64,000 nt of DNA, taken from Bacteroidales bacterium (GTDB lineage: Bacteria > Bacteroidota > Bacteroidia > Bacteroidales > WCHB1-69). Below, piece by piece: positions 15,347 through 23,213 of the stretch (position 1 is the stretch's first letter; every line of letters starts with the position of its first letter). Both the position numbers and the translations under genes were made by a program. The notes under the pieces were generated by a model that was not told the origin of the DNA, did not search any database, and worked only from the letters and a program-made list of their open reading frames with translations. The stretch is from contig JAFYAW010000006.1 in assembly GCA_017540505.1 (NCBI GenBank), positions 119,523 through 183,522 of the forward strand, read 5' to 3'.

Positions 15347-16318
15347 TTATGAAAGAAAAATCTCCTCCACCTCTTTCCACACATCGTCCGGCAGCTTGGC
15401 CCCCACGTATTCAATCACGTGTCCGGCCAGGTATGCGGCCAACTCGCCGGCCTGCTCCGGGGTGTAGCCGTTCATGAGGCCGTACAGGATGCCGGATGCG
15501 TAGATGTCGCCCGCGCCGGTGGTGTCCACCGCCTTCACCGGAATAACGCCCACATGGGTGGTTTCCCCATCCATCTTGATGAAGGAACCCTCTTTGCCCA
15601 CCTTGACGATGGCGATGGGGCAGTATTCGGAAAGCACATTCAGTGCCTCCTCGCCCTCCTTGCCGGTAAAGGCTTTCGCCTCCTCCTCGTTGGCGAAGAT
15701 GATGTCCACATAATCGGTGAGCAGCATCTTCACAAAGTCGTAGTTGGCCTCGATGATGTTGTAACTGGCCATGTCCATGGATATTTGGAGTCCCTTTTCC
15801 TTGGCGATTTGGCAGATTTTGAGGATGAGGTCGTGGTTGAAGATGAGGTATCCCTCCACGTGGATGCAGTCGTACTGTTCGAACACGGCGGGGTCGAGTT
15901 CATCGGGGGTCATCATGGCGGCGGCGCCGAGGTAGGTGGCGAAGGTGCGCTCCGCGTCGGTGGAGATGAAGGTGGTGGCGATGCCCGTGTCCACGTCCGA
16001 TTCGATGAGGTGCGGGGTCACGCCGAAGCGTTCCATCTCGCTGCGGAAGAACCTCCCCATCGGGTCACGTCCGATCTTGCCGATATAGCCTGCTGGCGCT
16101 CCCAGACGGGCGATGCCGTGGATGGTGTTGGAGGTGGAGCCGCCCGTGGCGCACGACTGCTGCATGTGCCCGATCTGCTCGTGCAAATGCCGCTTGCGGT
16201 CTGCATCGATCATGACCATCCCGCCTTTGTCCAACTGGTTTTGTGATAAGATGTTATCGTTTTCAATGTGGACTAAAATATCCACGAGGGCGTTACCGAT
16301 ACCTAATATTTTCTTCAT
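15347..16318 (-). CDS. PfkB-family kinase, adenosine kinase-like
   Basis: This is an ATP-dependent sugar or nucleoside kinase of the ribokinase/PfkB family. The N-terminal GNALVD strand and the GGSTSN substrate-binding motif are followed by the C-terminal signature DTTGAGD (residues ~265-271, Asp271 as catalytic base). Length is 323 residues. The sequence around the Gly-Gly motif (STSNTIHGIARLG) resembles Bacteroidota proteins annotated as adenosine kinase, but the substrate cannot be fixed from sequence alone. The start MKKILGIGNALVD was chosen because a TATCTTTG -7 element lies 37 bp upstream; a longer frame reaches 16375 with no support. It lies 53 bp downstream of the comF-like gene on the same strand but has its own promoter. 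Confidence 0.85.
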   Translation of the reverse strand: MKKILGIGNALVDILVHIENDNILSQNQLDKGGMVMIDADRKRHLHEQIGHMQQSCATGGSTSNTIHGIARLGAPAGYIGKIGRDPMGRFFRSEMERFGVTPHLIESDVDTGIATTFISTDAERTFATYLGAAAMMTPDELDPAVFEQYDCIHVEGYLIFNHDLILKICQIAKEKGLQISMDMASYNIIEANYDFVKMLLTDYVDIIFANEEEAKAFTGKEGEEALNVLSEYCPIAIVKVGKEGSFIKMDGETTHVGVIPVKAVDTTGAGDIYASGILYGLMNGYTPEQAGELAAYLAGHVIEYVGAKLPDDVWKEVEEIFLS

Positions 16319-16354
16319 TTTTGATGACGTTTTATTATCGTTGGAAAAACGTTG

Positions 16355-16362
16355 CAAAGATA
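16355..16362 (-). promoter_or_regulatory. -7 element of the PfkB kinase gene
   Basis: CAAAGATA on the plus strand reads TATCTTTG on the minus strand, a perfect TAnnTTTG in the comF-kinase spacer. No clear -33 TTTG was found at normal spacing. Confidence 0.55.
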
Positions 16363-16371
16363 GAACAAAAA

Positions 16372-17067
16372 TCAATTGTGTGCGGTGGCCAGCGTCACAA
16401 CGCTCACTTTTACCCCGTCAACGCTCTCCAACTGGCGGATGGCCGCCTCCATCGTAGCACCAGTGGTCAGCACATCGTCGCAGACCAGCAGGTGTTTCCC
16501 CTCGATCTTCTCCGGATGTTGCACGCAGAACACGTCCTTGACATTCTCCCACCGGCTGAAGCGGCTTTTGCGCGTCTGCGTGTCCGTGAATTGCGTGCGC
16601 GCGAGCACGTCTGTCCACACCTCGCGCCCCATCCCGCGGGCAAGGCCGTTGGCAATCCACTCGCTCTGGTTGTAGCCGCGCTTGCGCAACTTCTTAGGAT
16701 GCAGTGGGATAGGGATGATGCCGTCGATATCCTGAAAGCGCGCCTCCTCTTTCAGCTTTTTCCCGTAATAATCGCCCAGGTAGGAGCCGATTTCCTTTTT
16801 TCCATTGTATTTTAAATGATGCAAAACATGCTGCACGCGGTTCCCTTTCTTGTAAAACAGGAGGGATGCCACCTCCTCCACCTTCACCCGGCCCGCAAAA
16901 ATCTCCCGCAGCGGATTGTCGTGGTCCAAATGATAGTTGGTTTCCGGCAGATGCAGCATGCAGGGCAGGCAGATTTCCTGCTCGTGTTGCTGGAGCGCGT
17001 TCCCGCAGGCGGCACAAAGGCGCGGGTAGAAAAGGGAGATAATATTGTCCAATATCCGTGTGTTCAT
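16372..17067 (-). CDS. comF: ComF-family phosphoribosyltransferase-like protein
   Basis: A cytosolic ComF-like protein of 231 residues. An N-terminal four-cysteine zinc-ribbon (CAACG...CLPC, residues ~18-36) is followed by a type I phosphoribosyltransferase fold whose PRPP loop LLVCDDVLTTGAT lies at ~193-205. ComF proteins act in DNA uptake during competence in some bacteria and in DNA metabolism more broadly; a competence role here is not shown by the context. The family motif PIPLHPKKLRKRGYNQSE is present and intact. The start at 17067 is the only good methionine. Confidence 0.87.
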   Translation of the reverse strand: MNTRILDNIISLFYPRLCAACGNALQQHEQEICLPCMLHLPETNYHLDHDNPLREIFAGRVKVEEVASLLFYKKGNRVQHVLHHLKYNGKKEIGSYLGDYYGKKLKEEARFQDIDGIIPIPLHPKKLRKRGYNQSEWIANGLARGMGREVWTDVLARTQFTDTQTRKSRFSRWENVKDVFCVQHPEKIEGKHLLVCDDVLTTGATMEAAIRQLESVDGVKVSVVTLATAHN

Positions 17068-17207
17068 CGTGAAAGAAGAACGCGAATCGCAGATGTTTAT
17101 TATATTAAAATTAAATTTTTTTAAATATAAATCTTATTGACGTTGTTCGGATGAAACAATAATTTTTTTTTGAGGTTTATAATGGTTGTAATTTCAACTT
17201 TTATTTG

Positions 17208-17215
17208 TATTTTTG
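17208..17215 (+). promoter_or_regulatory. -7 element of the hipBA operon
   Basis: TATTTTTG at 17208-17215 matches TAnnTTTG. GTTG at 17185-17188 (19-bp spacer) may be a weak -33 element. The predicted transcription start falls around 17222, next to the palindrome at 17225-17240. Confidence 0.6.
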
Positions 17216-17224
17216 CCGAATTAA

Positions 17225-17240
17225 AGTTTAAATTTAAACT
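17225..17240. promoter_or_regulatory. Perfect 16-bp palindrome, likely HipB operator
   Basis: AGTTTAAATTTAAACT is fully self-complementary. It lies between the -7 element and the hipB start codon at 17244, so a bound dimeric XRE protein would block transcription. Autoregulation by the HipB-like antitoxin is inferred from family behaviour. Confidence 0.6.
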
Positions 17241-17243
17241 GTT

Positions 17244-17591
17244 ATGGATGATATTTATAATCTCTCCGATAGAATGATTCAACACAGGATCGGATTGCGA
17301 CTAAAGCAGACAAGGTTGAAACAGAACATCACGCAATTGAGTCTTGCAGAGGAAGCGGACATGTCATTATCGTCTGTTAAGAAGGTTGAAAAAGGTGAGG
17401 TTGGATCGTTTGACACGTTGTTGCGGGTATTGCGCATGCTGGGTCTCCTTGATGTGCTGCAGCCGTTGGTGGATGAACCCCAATTGAGTCCGAGTGAATA
17501 TTACGAAATGGTACACTCATCAGGAGCAAGGACCCGGAAAAGAGCGGTTGGCCGGTTTCACAAAACAGAAAAGGAGGAACCCTCATGGTAG
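17244..17591 (+). CDS. XRE-family HTH protein, HipB-like antitoxin
   Basis: A 115-residue DNA-binding protein with an XRE/Cro helix-turn-helix at ~14-70 (IGLRLKQTRLKQNITQLSLAEEADMSLSSVKKVEKGE). It overlaps the following hipA-like gene by 7 bp, so the two are co-translated. In HipBA modules HipB represses the operon and neutralises HipA. The C-terminal 40 residues are basic and low in order, longer than the tail in the E. coli protein. The start codon sits 4 bp after a perfect palindrome that is the probable operator, leaving a leader of about 20 nt and no Shine-Dalgarno sequence. Confidence 0.85.
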   Translation: MDDIYNLSDRMIQHRIGLRLKQTRLKQNITQLSLAEEADMSLSSVKKVEKGEVGSFDTLLRVLRMLGLLDVLQPLVDEPQLSPSEYYEMVHSSGARTRKRAVGRFHKTEKEEPSW

Positions 17592-18865
17592 ATGTGGCGA
17601 AAGTGGGAATGTTTGGTTTGCCTGTTGGAACATTCCGATGGGACGGGCAATATGATCTTGTCCGCTTTGAATATGACAGCCGTTTTATAGGGCGTGGTTT
17701 GGAGCCTTCGCCCTTGATGATGCCTGTCCGCGAGGGTCGTGTTTATTCTTTCGCAGGTTTGGATAGGGAAACTTTCAAAGGATTGCCGGGGATGTTGGCC
17801 GATTCGCTTCCCGACACCTACGGACGCGCCCTTTTCGACCGATGGTTGGCTCTGATAGGGCGCACTACTAGCAATCCTGTCGAAACACTATGTTTTCTTG
17901 GCAAGCGTTGCATGGGTGCTTTGGAGTTTGAACCGGCTATGGACATTCCCTATGACCCTCACGCACAGTTCGAAATCGACTCCTTGGTTAGTGTGGCACG
18001 CGACGCATTAGCCGATAAATCCTCCTTTGGGGTGAATTTGAACAATGACAGGAAAGCGGCCATTGCCGAGATTCTTCGGTTGGGAACATCTGCCGGAGGG
18101 CAGCGGGCTAAAGCTATTATTGCATATAACAAAAAGACCGGCGAAGTGCAATCCGGTCAGGTGGAAGCTCTTGCCGGATTTGACTATTATTTGATAAAGT
18201 TGGATGGTGTCACGGCAACGGCAGGATTCAGGGAAACGGGCAACTATGGTCGGCTGGAATACTCTTTCTACAAGTTGGCCAAGGCTTGTGGTATCGATAT
18301 GTCAGAGTGTTCCTTGATTGAGGAAAACGGGCGTGCGCACTTGCTCACCAAGCGTTTCGACCGTGAGAGCGGAAAGAAAGTCCACATGCAGACGCTCTGT
18401 GGTATAGCCCACTACGATTACAGAATCCATCGTGCGTATTCGTACGAGCAGGCTTTTGGGGTGATGAGGGCGTTGCGGCTGCCATATTCCTCGGCAACGG
18501 AGATGTTCCGCCGCATGGTGTTTAACGTGGTGGTGCGCAATCAGGACGACCATACCAAGAACATCTCTTTCCTGATGGGTGAGGACGGCAGATGGAGGCT
18601 GTCGCCCGCCTACGATATGGGCTATGCCTACAATCCTAATGGCGGTTGGACGGCCACGCATCAGATGTCCATCAACGGGAAGTTTGACGGCATCGGCAGG
18701 GCAGATCTGCTGACTTTTGCCCGGCAAAACAACATCAGAGATGCAGCTGTAATCATAGATGAGATTTGCGGGGCGGCATCCTGTTGGCCCCAGATGGCGA
18801 AAGAATGCGATGTGCCGCAGACAATGGTAGAGTCCATTGTTTCAAAAATGTTGCTTGATTTATAA
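17585..18865 (+). CDS. HipA-family Ser/Thr kinase toxin
   Basis: A 426-residue HipA-like kinase. HipA toxins phosphorylate targets such as glutamyl-tRNA synthetase and induce dormancy; the target here is unknown. The N-terminal HipA_N-like region (residues 1-115) has the LPGMLADSLPD motif. The C-terminal kinase domain carries TSAGGQRAKA (~168-177, equivalent to the nucleotide/activation loop), the catalytic RNQDDHTKN (318-326) and the metal-binding SPAYDM (340-345, Asp344). All key residues are present, so it is probably active. It overlaps hipB by 7 bp. A short tandem repeat follows downstream. Confidence 0.88.
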   Translation: MVDVAKVGMFGLPVGTFRWDGQYDLVRFEYDSRFIGRGLEPSPLMMPVREGRVYSFAGLDRETFKGLPGMLADSLPDTYGRALFDRWLALIGRTTSNPVETLCFLGKRCMGALEFEPAMDIPYDPHAQFEIDSLVSVARDALADKSSFGVNLNNDRKAAIAEILRLGTSAGGQRAKAIIAYNKKTGEVQSGQVEALAGFDYYLIKLDGVTATAGFRETGNYGRLEYSFYKLAKACGIDMSECSLIEENGRAHLLTKRFDRESGKKVHMQTLCGIAHYDYRIHRAYSYEQAFGVMRALRLPYSSATEMFRRMVFNVVVRNQDDHTKNISFLMGEDGRWRLSPAYDMGYAYNPNGGWTATHQMSINGKFDGIGRADLLTFARQNNIRDAAVIIDEICGAASCWPQMAKECDVPQTMVESIVSKMLLDL

Positions 18866-18891
18866 TGTTCAAGGCAAGGGATCCGAAATCC

Positions 18892-19000
18892 ATTACCGAG
18901 ATTGGCTGGATTTCATTACCGAGATTGGCTGAAATTTATTACCAAAATTGGCCAATTTTCATTCCCGAAGTTGGCTGGATTTTGTTCCCGAAATTGGCGA
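18892..19000. repeat. 23-bp tandem repeat, five degenerate copies
   Basis: Units start at 18892, 18915, 18938, 18961 and 18984, exactly 23 bp apart, with core ATTACCGAGATTGGC. The third copy contains the perfect 16-bp palindrome AAAATTGGCCAATTTT (18944-18959). The unit length is not a multiple of three and no open frame crosses it, so it is non-coding. It starts 26 bp after hipA. Confidence 0.85.
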
Positions 19001-19070
19001 TAATAATTGGCGGGGTGGAAGAAAAGAAGTAGCCTTGATTATTCTCTCCTATTATTCAAACAACTGTGTC

Positions 19071-19147
19071 TTTAGCTTTGGCCATTAGCCATTGGCTTTT
19101 GCGAATATTCCATAGCCAATAGCCAAAGGCCAATGGCTAAAAGCCAT
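19071..19147. repeat. Intergenic heptanucleotide-periodic tract with inverted repeat
   Basis: Eleven in-phase 7-mers run TTTAGCT, TTGGCCA, TTAGCCA, TTGGCTT, TTGCGAA, TATTCCA, TAGCCAA, TAGCCAA, AGGCCAA, TGGCTAA, AAGCCAT. A 12-bp inverted repeat (19085-19096 with 19129-19140) lies within it and could act as a hairpin at the 3' end of the minus-strand subtilase gene. The rest of 19001-19070 shows nothing recognisable. Confidence 0.75.
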
Positions 19148-19179
19148 ATCAAGCAGATATCAACTATGAATAAAGCAGG

Positions 19180-20847
19180 TTACCGCGTACTGAGTATCTT
19201 GAATGATTTTGTCTGGTCGTTCCTGTGATGCACTCGCCCGATATAGAGGCCGTTAGGCAGGTCTTGAACGGGGAATGTGATGATCAGCTGGGACGGGTTG
19301 GGGTGCGTGGCCACCAGTTTTCCGGTGATGGTGAAGAGTTCCACGCGGGTGATGTCCTGCTGGGGATTCGGAATCTGGAAGAAATCGGTGCAGGGGTTGG
19401 GGAAGACCTGCAATGTGGTCGGTTTGTAAGTGCCAACGGCATCGGAAGCGTGAGCGGTGTAGGCGGCGAAGAAGTCGGGGATGCCGTAGCCGAGGGAGTC
19501 GTTGGGCTGCTGGTAGCAGGAGGCACTTTCACGCACATACTGCATCACCTGGGTGGCGGTGGCGTTGGGAAGAGCCTGCCACAGACAAGCGCAAAGTCCA
19601 GTGGCCACGGGGGCGGCGAGGCTGGTGCCGTTGCCGGTGCCCTGCCAGTCACCTGGCCAGATGCAGGCGGTTTCCACCCCGCAGGAGGTGATGTCGGGCT
19701 TCACACGTCCGTCAGAAGAGGGCCCGCGGGAGGAAAACGGTGCGATGTTGCCGTATATATCAGCGGCGCCCACAGCCAGCACGTTGGTGGCGTCGCAAGG
19801 ATGGCTGATATAATGCCACGAGTTTTCCCCGTCGTTGCCAGCGCTGATGCAGGCGATGATGCCCTTCTCTCCTAACAGAGAGGCCGCCCGGGAGGCAATG
19901 CTGGTATTGCCATCCATGTCGCTGCAGGTGTAGTTGCCTTGCGGAAAGTCGGGGAACGTGGTGTAGCCCAACGAGGAGTTGATGACATCGGCCCCGATGC
20001 TGTCGGCAATCTCAGCCGCCTGCGCCCAAAAGTCCTCTTCGATAAGCTGCTCGAACAGAGGATCTTCCGAACGAATCAGGAAAAAGTGGGCCTTGGGGGC
20101 GGTGCCGACAAAGAAACCCTCCTCTTCGCAGGCCATGGTGGAGGTGACAAGGGTGCCGTGCGAGTGGCCCTCGAAAACGTAGTCGGAATAGGGCATCAGG
20201 TCGCGGGTGCCCAACAACTGTCCCTCGTCGAAGAAACGACGGAAGAAATAGCTGGAATCCACGTAATTCCAGCCGGCATCGAAGACGGCGATGAGCATAC
20301 CCTCGCCGGTGAAGCCCGCCTGGTGCAGCAAATGGCCGTTGTGCAGCGCAATCTGGCCATAGCCTTCACCATAATCATAAAATCCCATGGGATCCCGCAA
20401 CGGATTGTAAACCATCGATGATTTGTCGAAAGGCGGGATGGCGGGCTGCTCCGAGGCGGTATCCTCAAGATGATAGGCGGCCACGGGCAGTATGGACGAC
20501 ACGAACGGCAATGCCAAGATAGCGGGCAGACGGGTGCTGTCCGGACAATAGATGGTCATGGTGTTCATCCATTTGGAAACGCAAAGCAGTCGGATGGTGG
20601 TGTCTAAGTCCTTGATTTGCTGGATGTATTGAGGGTTGATGGGCAAATCCTGCTCCGTGACGGGTATGTTGAAACGGAGCCGTTTGGCGATGGCGCGGTC
20701 GGACAGGAATGCCGACGGATTGCTGATGGAGTAGGGCGAGTTGTTCTTGTCGGTAAGGCTGATGCGGTAGCAGGTGGGTGTATTCTGTGCATTGATACAC
20801 AAAAACATACAAGCAGCTAAAAGGGTTAGGAAAAGATTCTTTTTCAT
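19180..20847 (-). CDS. T9SS-sorted subtilisin-like serine peptidase (S8)
   Basis: A secreted S8 peptidase of 555 residues. The signal peptide MKKNLFLTLLAACMFLCINA is followed by a prodomain-like region (~22-180) and the catalytic domain with Asp190 (AVFDAGW), His230 (HSHGT), oxyanion Asn338 (SAGND) and Ser409 (GTSLAAP). A Thr/Pro linker leads to a T9SS type A sorting domain (VFPNP near residue 480, ending KSFKILSTR). It should therefore be exported and surface-attached or released. It lies only 10 bp downstream of the NlpC/P60 gene and shares its promoter. Confidence 0.92.
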   Translation of the reverse strand: MKKNLFLTLLAACMFLCINAQNTPTCYRISLTDKNNSPYSISNPSAFLSDRAIAKRLRFNIPVTEQDLPINPQYIQQIKDLDTTIRLLCVSKWMNTMTIYCPDSTRLPAILALPFVSSILPVAAYHLEDTASEQPAIPPFDKSSMVYNPLRDPMGFYDYGEGYGQIALHNGHLLHQAGFTGEGMLIAVFDAGWNYVDSSYFFRRFFDEGQLLGTRDLMPYSDYVFEGHSHGTLVTSTMACEEEGFFVGTAPKAHFFLIRSEDPLFEQLIEEDFWAQAAEIADSIGADVINSSLGYTTFPDFPQGNYTCSDMDGNTSIASRAASLLGEKGIIACISAGNDGENSWHYISHPCDATNVLAVGAADIYGNIAPFSSRGPSSDGRVKPDITSCGVETACIWPGDWQGTGNGTSLAAPVATGLCACLWQALPNATATQVMQYVRESASCYQQPNDSLGYGIPDFFAAYTAHASDAVGTYKPTTLQVFPNPCTDFFQIPNPQQDITRVELFTITGKLVATHPNPSQLIITFPVQDLPNGLYIGRVHHRNDQTKSFKILSTR

Positions 20848-20857
20848 AAGGGTATAA

Positions 20858-21670
20858 TTACTTTCGATGGATTTTCAGTTTTTCTCCCGCCCGTATCATA
20901 TCCGACTGCAGATGGTTCCACTGCTTGATTTGCTTGACGGTGACATGGTATTTCTTGGCAATGGAGGTGAGGGTTTCCCCGGACTTGATTTTATGGTAGA
21001 TGATTTTCGGGGCGGGGGCAGTGTGCGTCTCCGCCTTTTGGGGTGTGTTGGGTTGGTTGGAAGTGGCGGTTTGTGCGGAGTCGCGGGCTACAGGTGTCTC
21101 AACCGGGACGGCGGATGATTTCCCGTCGGGCTGGATTGTCCGGGCGCGGTGCTGTTCGTCGCACTCGATGATGCGTCGCGCGCCCGCGTAGGTGCGGGCA
21201 TACCAGTCGCCCGTGGACTCGTCTAATCGCACGCCCTTCCCGTGTGTGGAGGCGTGGATGAAGGTGAAATTGTGCGCACTGTCCACTTTCACCACCAGGC
21301 CGGCGTGTCCCACGTAGCCTTTGCCCCGGTACCAGAACACCAGGTCGCCCGGGCGGATGTCTTTCTTCTCCACCTTGCGGCCCATCAGGATCTGGTCGCG
21401 GGAGCTGCGTCCGAGGCGGATGCCGAAATGGTCGAACGTGTAGTACATGAACCCCGAGCAGTCGAAGGAGTTGGGGCCCGTGCCGCCCGAGCGGTAGGCG
21501 CATCCGAGCTTGGTCTTGGCAAAGGCGATAATCGAGTCGATGAGCGGACAGTCGGAAACGGCGGACGAGGCGTTCTTGTGTCGGCCTTTGGTGCCGTGCT
21601 GTGCCTGCGCGGGAAGGCCGGCAAGAATTGCCGTCAGGAAGAAGAGTATGATCAGATGTCTGGGTTTCAT
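20858..21670 (-). CDS. NlpC/P60 peptidoglycan hydrolase with C-terminal LysM
   Basis: A secreted cell-wall endopeptidase of 270 residues that would cleave peptide stems of peptidoglycan. After the signal peptide (to AQAQ, ~24) comes a C40 domain with catalytic Cys71 (FDCSGF), His122 (GHAGLV) and His139 (FIHAS). A Pro/Thr-rich linker follows, then one LysM domain at ~224-270 for glycan binding. The usual order in many bacteria is LysM first; here it is last. First gene of a two-gene operon with the S8 peptidase, divergent from mreB across 162 bp, which places a wall hydrolase next to the cell-shape gene. Confidence 0.9.
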   Translation of the reverse strand: MKPRHLIILFFLTAILAGLPAQAQHGTKGRHKNASSAVSDCPLIDSIIAFAKTKLGCAYRSGGTGPNSFDCSGFMYYTFDHFGIRLGRSSRDQILMGRKVEKKDIRPGDLVFWYRGKGYVGHAGLVVKVDSAHNFTFIHASTHGKGVRLDESTGDWYARTYAGARRIIECDEQHRARTIQPDGKSSAVPVETPVARDSAQTATSNQPNTPQKAETHTAPAPKIIYHKIKSGETLTSIAKKYHVTVKQIKQWNHLQSDMIRAGEKLKIHRK

Positions 21671-21712
21671 ATTCGGATCAGATTGTTCGTTGGGAACATA
21701 AAATCAACGCTG

Positions 21713-21720
21713 CAAAAATA
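21713..21720 (-). promoter_or_regulatory. -7 element for the NlpC/P60-subtilase operon
   Basis: CAAAAATA on the plus strand is TATTTTTG on the minus strand, a perfect TAnnTTTG, 42 bp upstream of the start codon at 21670. Confidence 0.6.
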
Positions 21721-21791
21721 CGATTTTTACCCCGTTTGAAAAAATCTTTCTTTTCTATGTAACATAATAAGGATATTATCGTAAAAAAGCC

Positions 21792-21799
21792 TAATTTTG
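21792..21799 (+). promoter_or_regulatory. -7 element of mreB
   Basis: TAATTTTG matches TAnnTTTG and lies 33 bp upstream of the mreB start codon. Confidence 0.65.
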
Positions 21800-21832
21800 C
21801 ACTTTCGCAAAACAAATTAAATTTATAGATAG

Positions 21833-22855
21833 ATGGGTCTATTTTCGATTTTAACAAAGGAACTTGCCATTGACTTGGGTACGGCCAACACCGTTATTCT
21901 CCATAATAACCAGGTGGTGGTGGACGAGCCCTCCATTATTGCCATCGACCAGAAGACGAAGACCGTCAAGGCCGTCGGGAAGAAGGCTCTGATGATGGAA
22001 GGACGTACCCCTCCGGGCATCATCACCAACCGTCCGTTGCGCGATGGTGTCATCGCCGATTTCCAGGCTACGGAGATGATGTTGCGGGAATTCATCAAGA
22101 TGACGGGCTCGAAAGGGTATATCATCCCGCCCGCGTTGAAGATGGTGATCTGTATCCCTTCCGGCATCACCGAAGTGGAGGAGCGCGCTGTGCGTGACTC
22201 TGCCGAACAGGCTGGTGCCAAGGAGGTTAGGATGATTCACGAGCCGATGGCCGCCGCTATCGGTATCGGCATCGATGTGTTGGATGCCAACGGTAACATG
22301 ATTATCGACATCGGTGGTGGTACGAGCGAAATCGCCGTCATCGCCTTGGGCGGTATCACCACCAGTACGTCCGTCAAGATTGCCGGTGACCGTTTCAATA
22401 GCGACATCATTGACTATATGCGTAAAAAACACAACATCGCCATTGGTGTGGCCACTGCCGAGCAGATCAAGATCAACGTGGGGTCGGCCATCGAGGATCT
22501 GGAGAACCCGCCCGCGGACTATGAGGTCTATGGCCGTGACCTGCTGCAGGGCATTCCGGTGGCTGTGAAGGTGAGCTACCGTGAGATAGCGCAGGCGTTG
22601 GACCGCTCCATCGCCCTGATTGAGGCCTCCGTCATCAACGCCTTGGAGAAGACCCCGCCCGAGCTTTCCGCCGATATCTACAAGACCGGTATCTATTTGG
22701 CTGGTGGCGGCTCGCTCCTGCGCGGCCTCGACAAGCGTATCCACAAGAAGACCAAACTGCAGGTGCATGTGGCCGAGGATCCCCTCAAGGCTGTGGCCCG
22801 CGGTACCGCTATCGCCCTGAAGAACTTCGACAAGTTCCCGTTCCTGATGAAATAA
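21833..22855 (+). CDS. mreB: Rod shape-determining protein MreB
   Basis: The bacterial actin homologue that guides lateral wall synthesis at the inner membrane. Length is 340 residues, normal for MreB. The N-terminal amphipathic start MGLFSILTKELAIDLGTANT carries the phosphate-1 loop (DLGTANT). DIGGGTSEIAVI is the phosphate-2 region and LAGGGSLLRGLD the adenosine-binding region. The gene stands alone; mreC, mreD, pbp2 and rodA are not downstream, where a strong terminator follows. It is divergent from a cell-wall hydrolase operon. Confidence 0.96.
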   Translation: MGLFSILTKELAIDLGTANTVILHNNQVVVDEPSIIAIDQKTKTVKAVGKKALMMEGRTPPGIITNRPLRDGVIADFQATEMMLREFIKMTGSKGYIIPPALKMVICIPSGITEVEERAVRDSAEQAGAKEVRMIHEPMAAAIGIGIDVLDANGNMIIDIGGGTSEIAVIALGGITTSTSVKIAGDRFNSDIIDYMRKKHNIAIGVATAEQIKINVGSAIEDLENPPADYEVYGRDLLQGIPVAVKVSYREIAQALDRSIALIEASVINALEKTPPELSADIYKTGIYLAGGGSLLRGLDKRIHKKTKLQVHVAEDPLKAVARGTAIALKNFDKFPFLMK

Positions 22856-22882
22856 CGGTTTTAATGAATATTTTTTGACGAG

Positions 22883-22910
22883 AAAAGGCGGCCTTCGGGT
22901 CGCCTTTTTT
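22883..22910 (+). terminator. Terminator after mreB
   Basis: AAAAGGCGGCC and GGTCGCCTTTT form a stem closed by a TTCG tetraloop (22894-22897) and followed by a T-run. Confidence 0.92.
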
Positions 22911-22949
22911 GCGATTTGCGATTTCCGGTTTTCGGTATCTTGTTTGGGG

Positions 22950-23109
22950 ATTCCGCGAAACGCTATTGCGTTTCGCGGAATGGTGTGTGCCCACCAAGAC
23001 AAGAATGCGGCGGCATAGGAATTTGGATGTCGGGAAAGGCATTCTGCCGCCGCATGGTCCGTAAGTGCGACGGGCACCATTCCGCCGGCGACGAAAGGAG
23101 CGGCGGAAT
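22950..23109. repeat. Cluster of strong inverted repeats between mreB and the beta-helix gene
   Basis: Three nested or adjacent hairpins are seen. A perfect 14-bp stem with loop TATT lies at 22950-22981. An 11-bp stem ATGCGGCGGCA/TGCCGCCGCAT spans 23005-23015 and 23045-23055. A 9-bp stem ATTCCGCCG/CGGCGGAAT spans 23079-23087 and 23101-23109. GGAATGGTGTGTGCCC (22978-22993) is also nearly complementary to GGGCACCATTCC (23072-23083). No open frame or T-run is present, so it is neither a gene nor a simple terminator. Confidence 0.75.
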
Positions 23110-23142
23110 CTCCCCACGTCCCGGTTAGTTTTTTGTCCGACT

Positions 23143-23175
23143 TTTGGGGTGCAGTTCTTTTTTTCACTACCTTTG
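23143..23175 (+). promoter_or_regulatory. Promoter of the T9SS beta-helix gene
   Basis: TTTG (23143-23146) and TACCTTTG (23168-23175) are separated by 21 bp, a textbook Bacteroidota -33/-7 pair, 38 bp upstream of the start codon. Confidence 0.75.
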
Positions 23176-23213
23176 CCCCTTCATTTTTCCAAAATCTTTT
23201 AAACTAAAAGAAT

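Noticed and set aside
18892-19000. CRISPR-like repeat behind hipA
   Set aside because: The copies are directly adjacent with no spacers, so it is a plain tandem repeat.
21851-23167. 438-residue minus-strand frame across mreB
   Set aside because: mreB is certain, and the frame also crosses the mreB terminator and the hairpin element.
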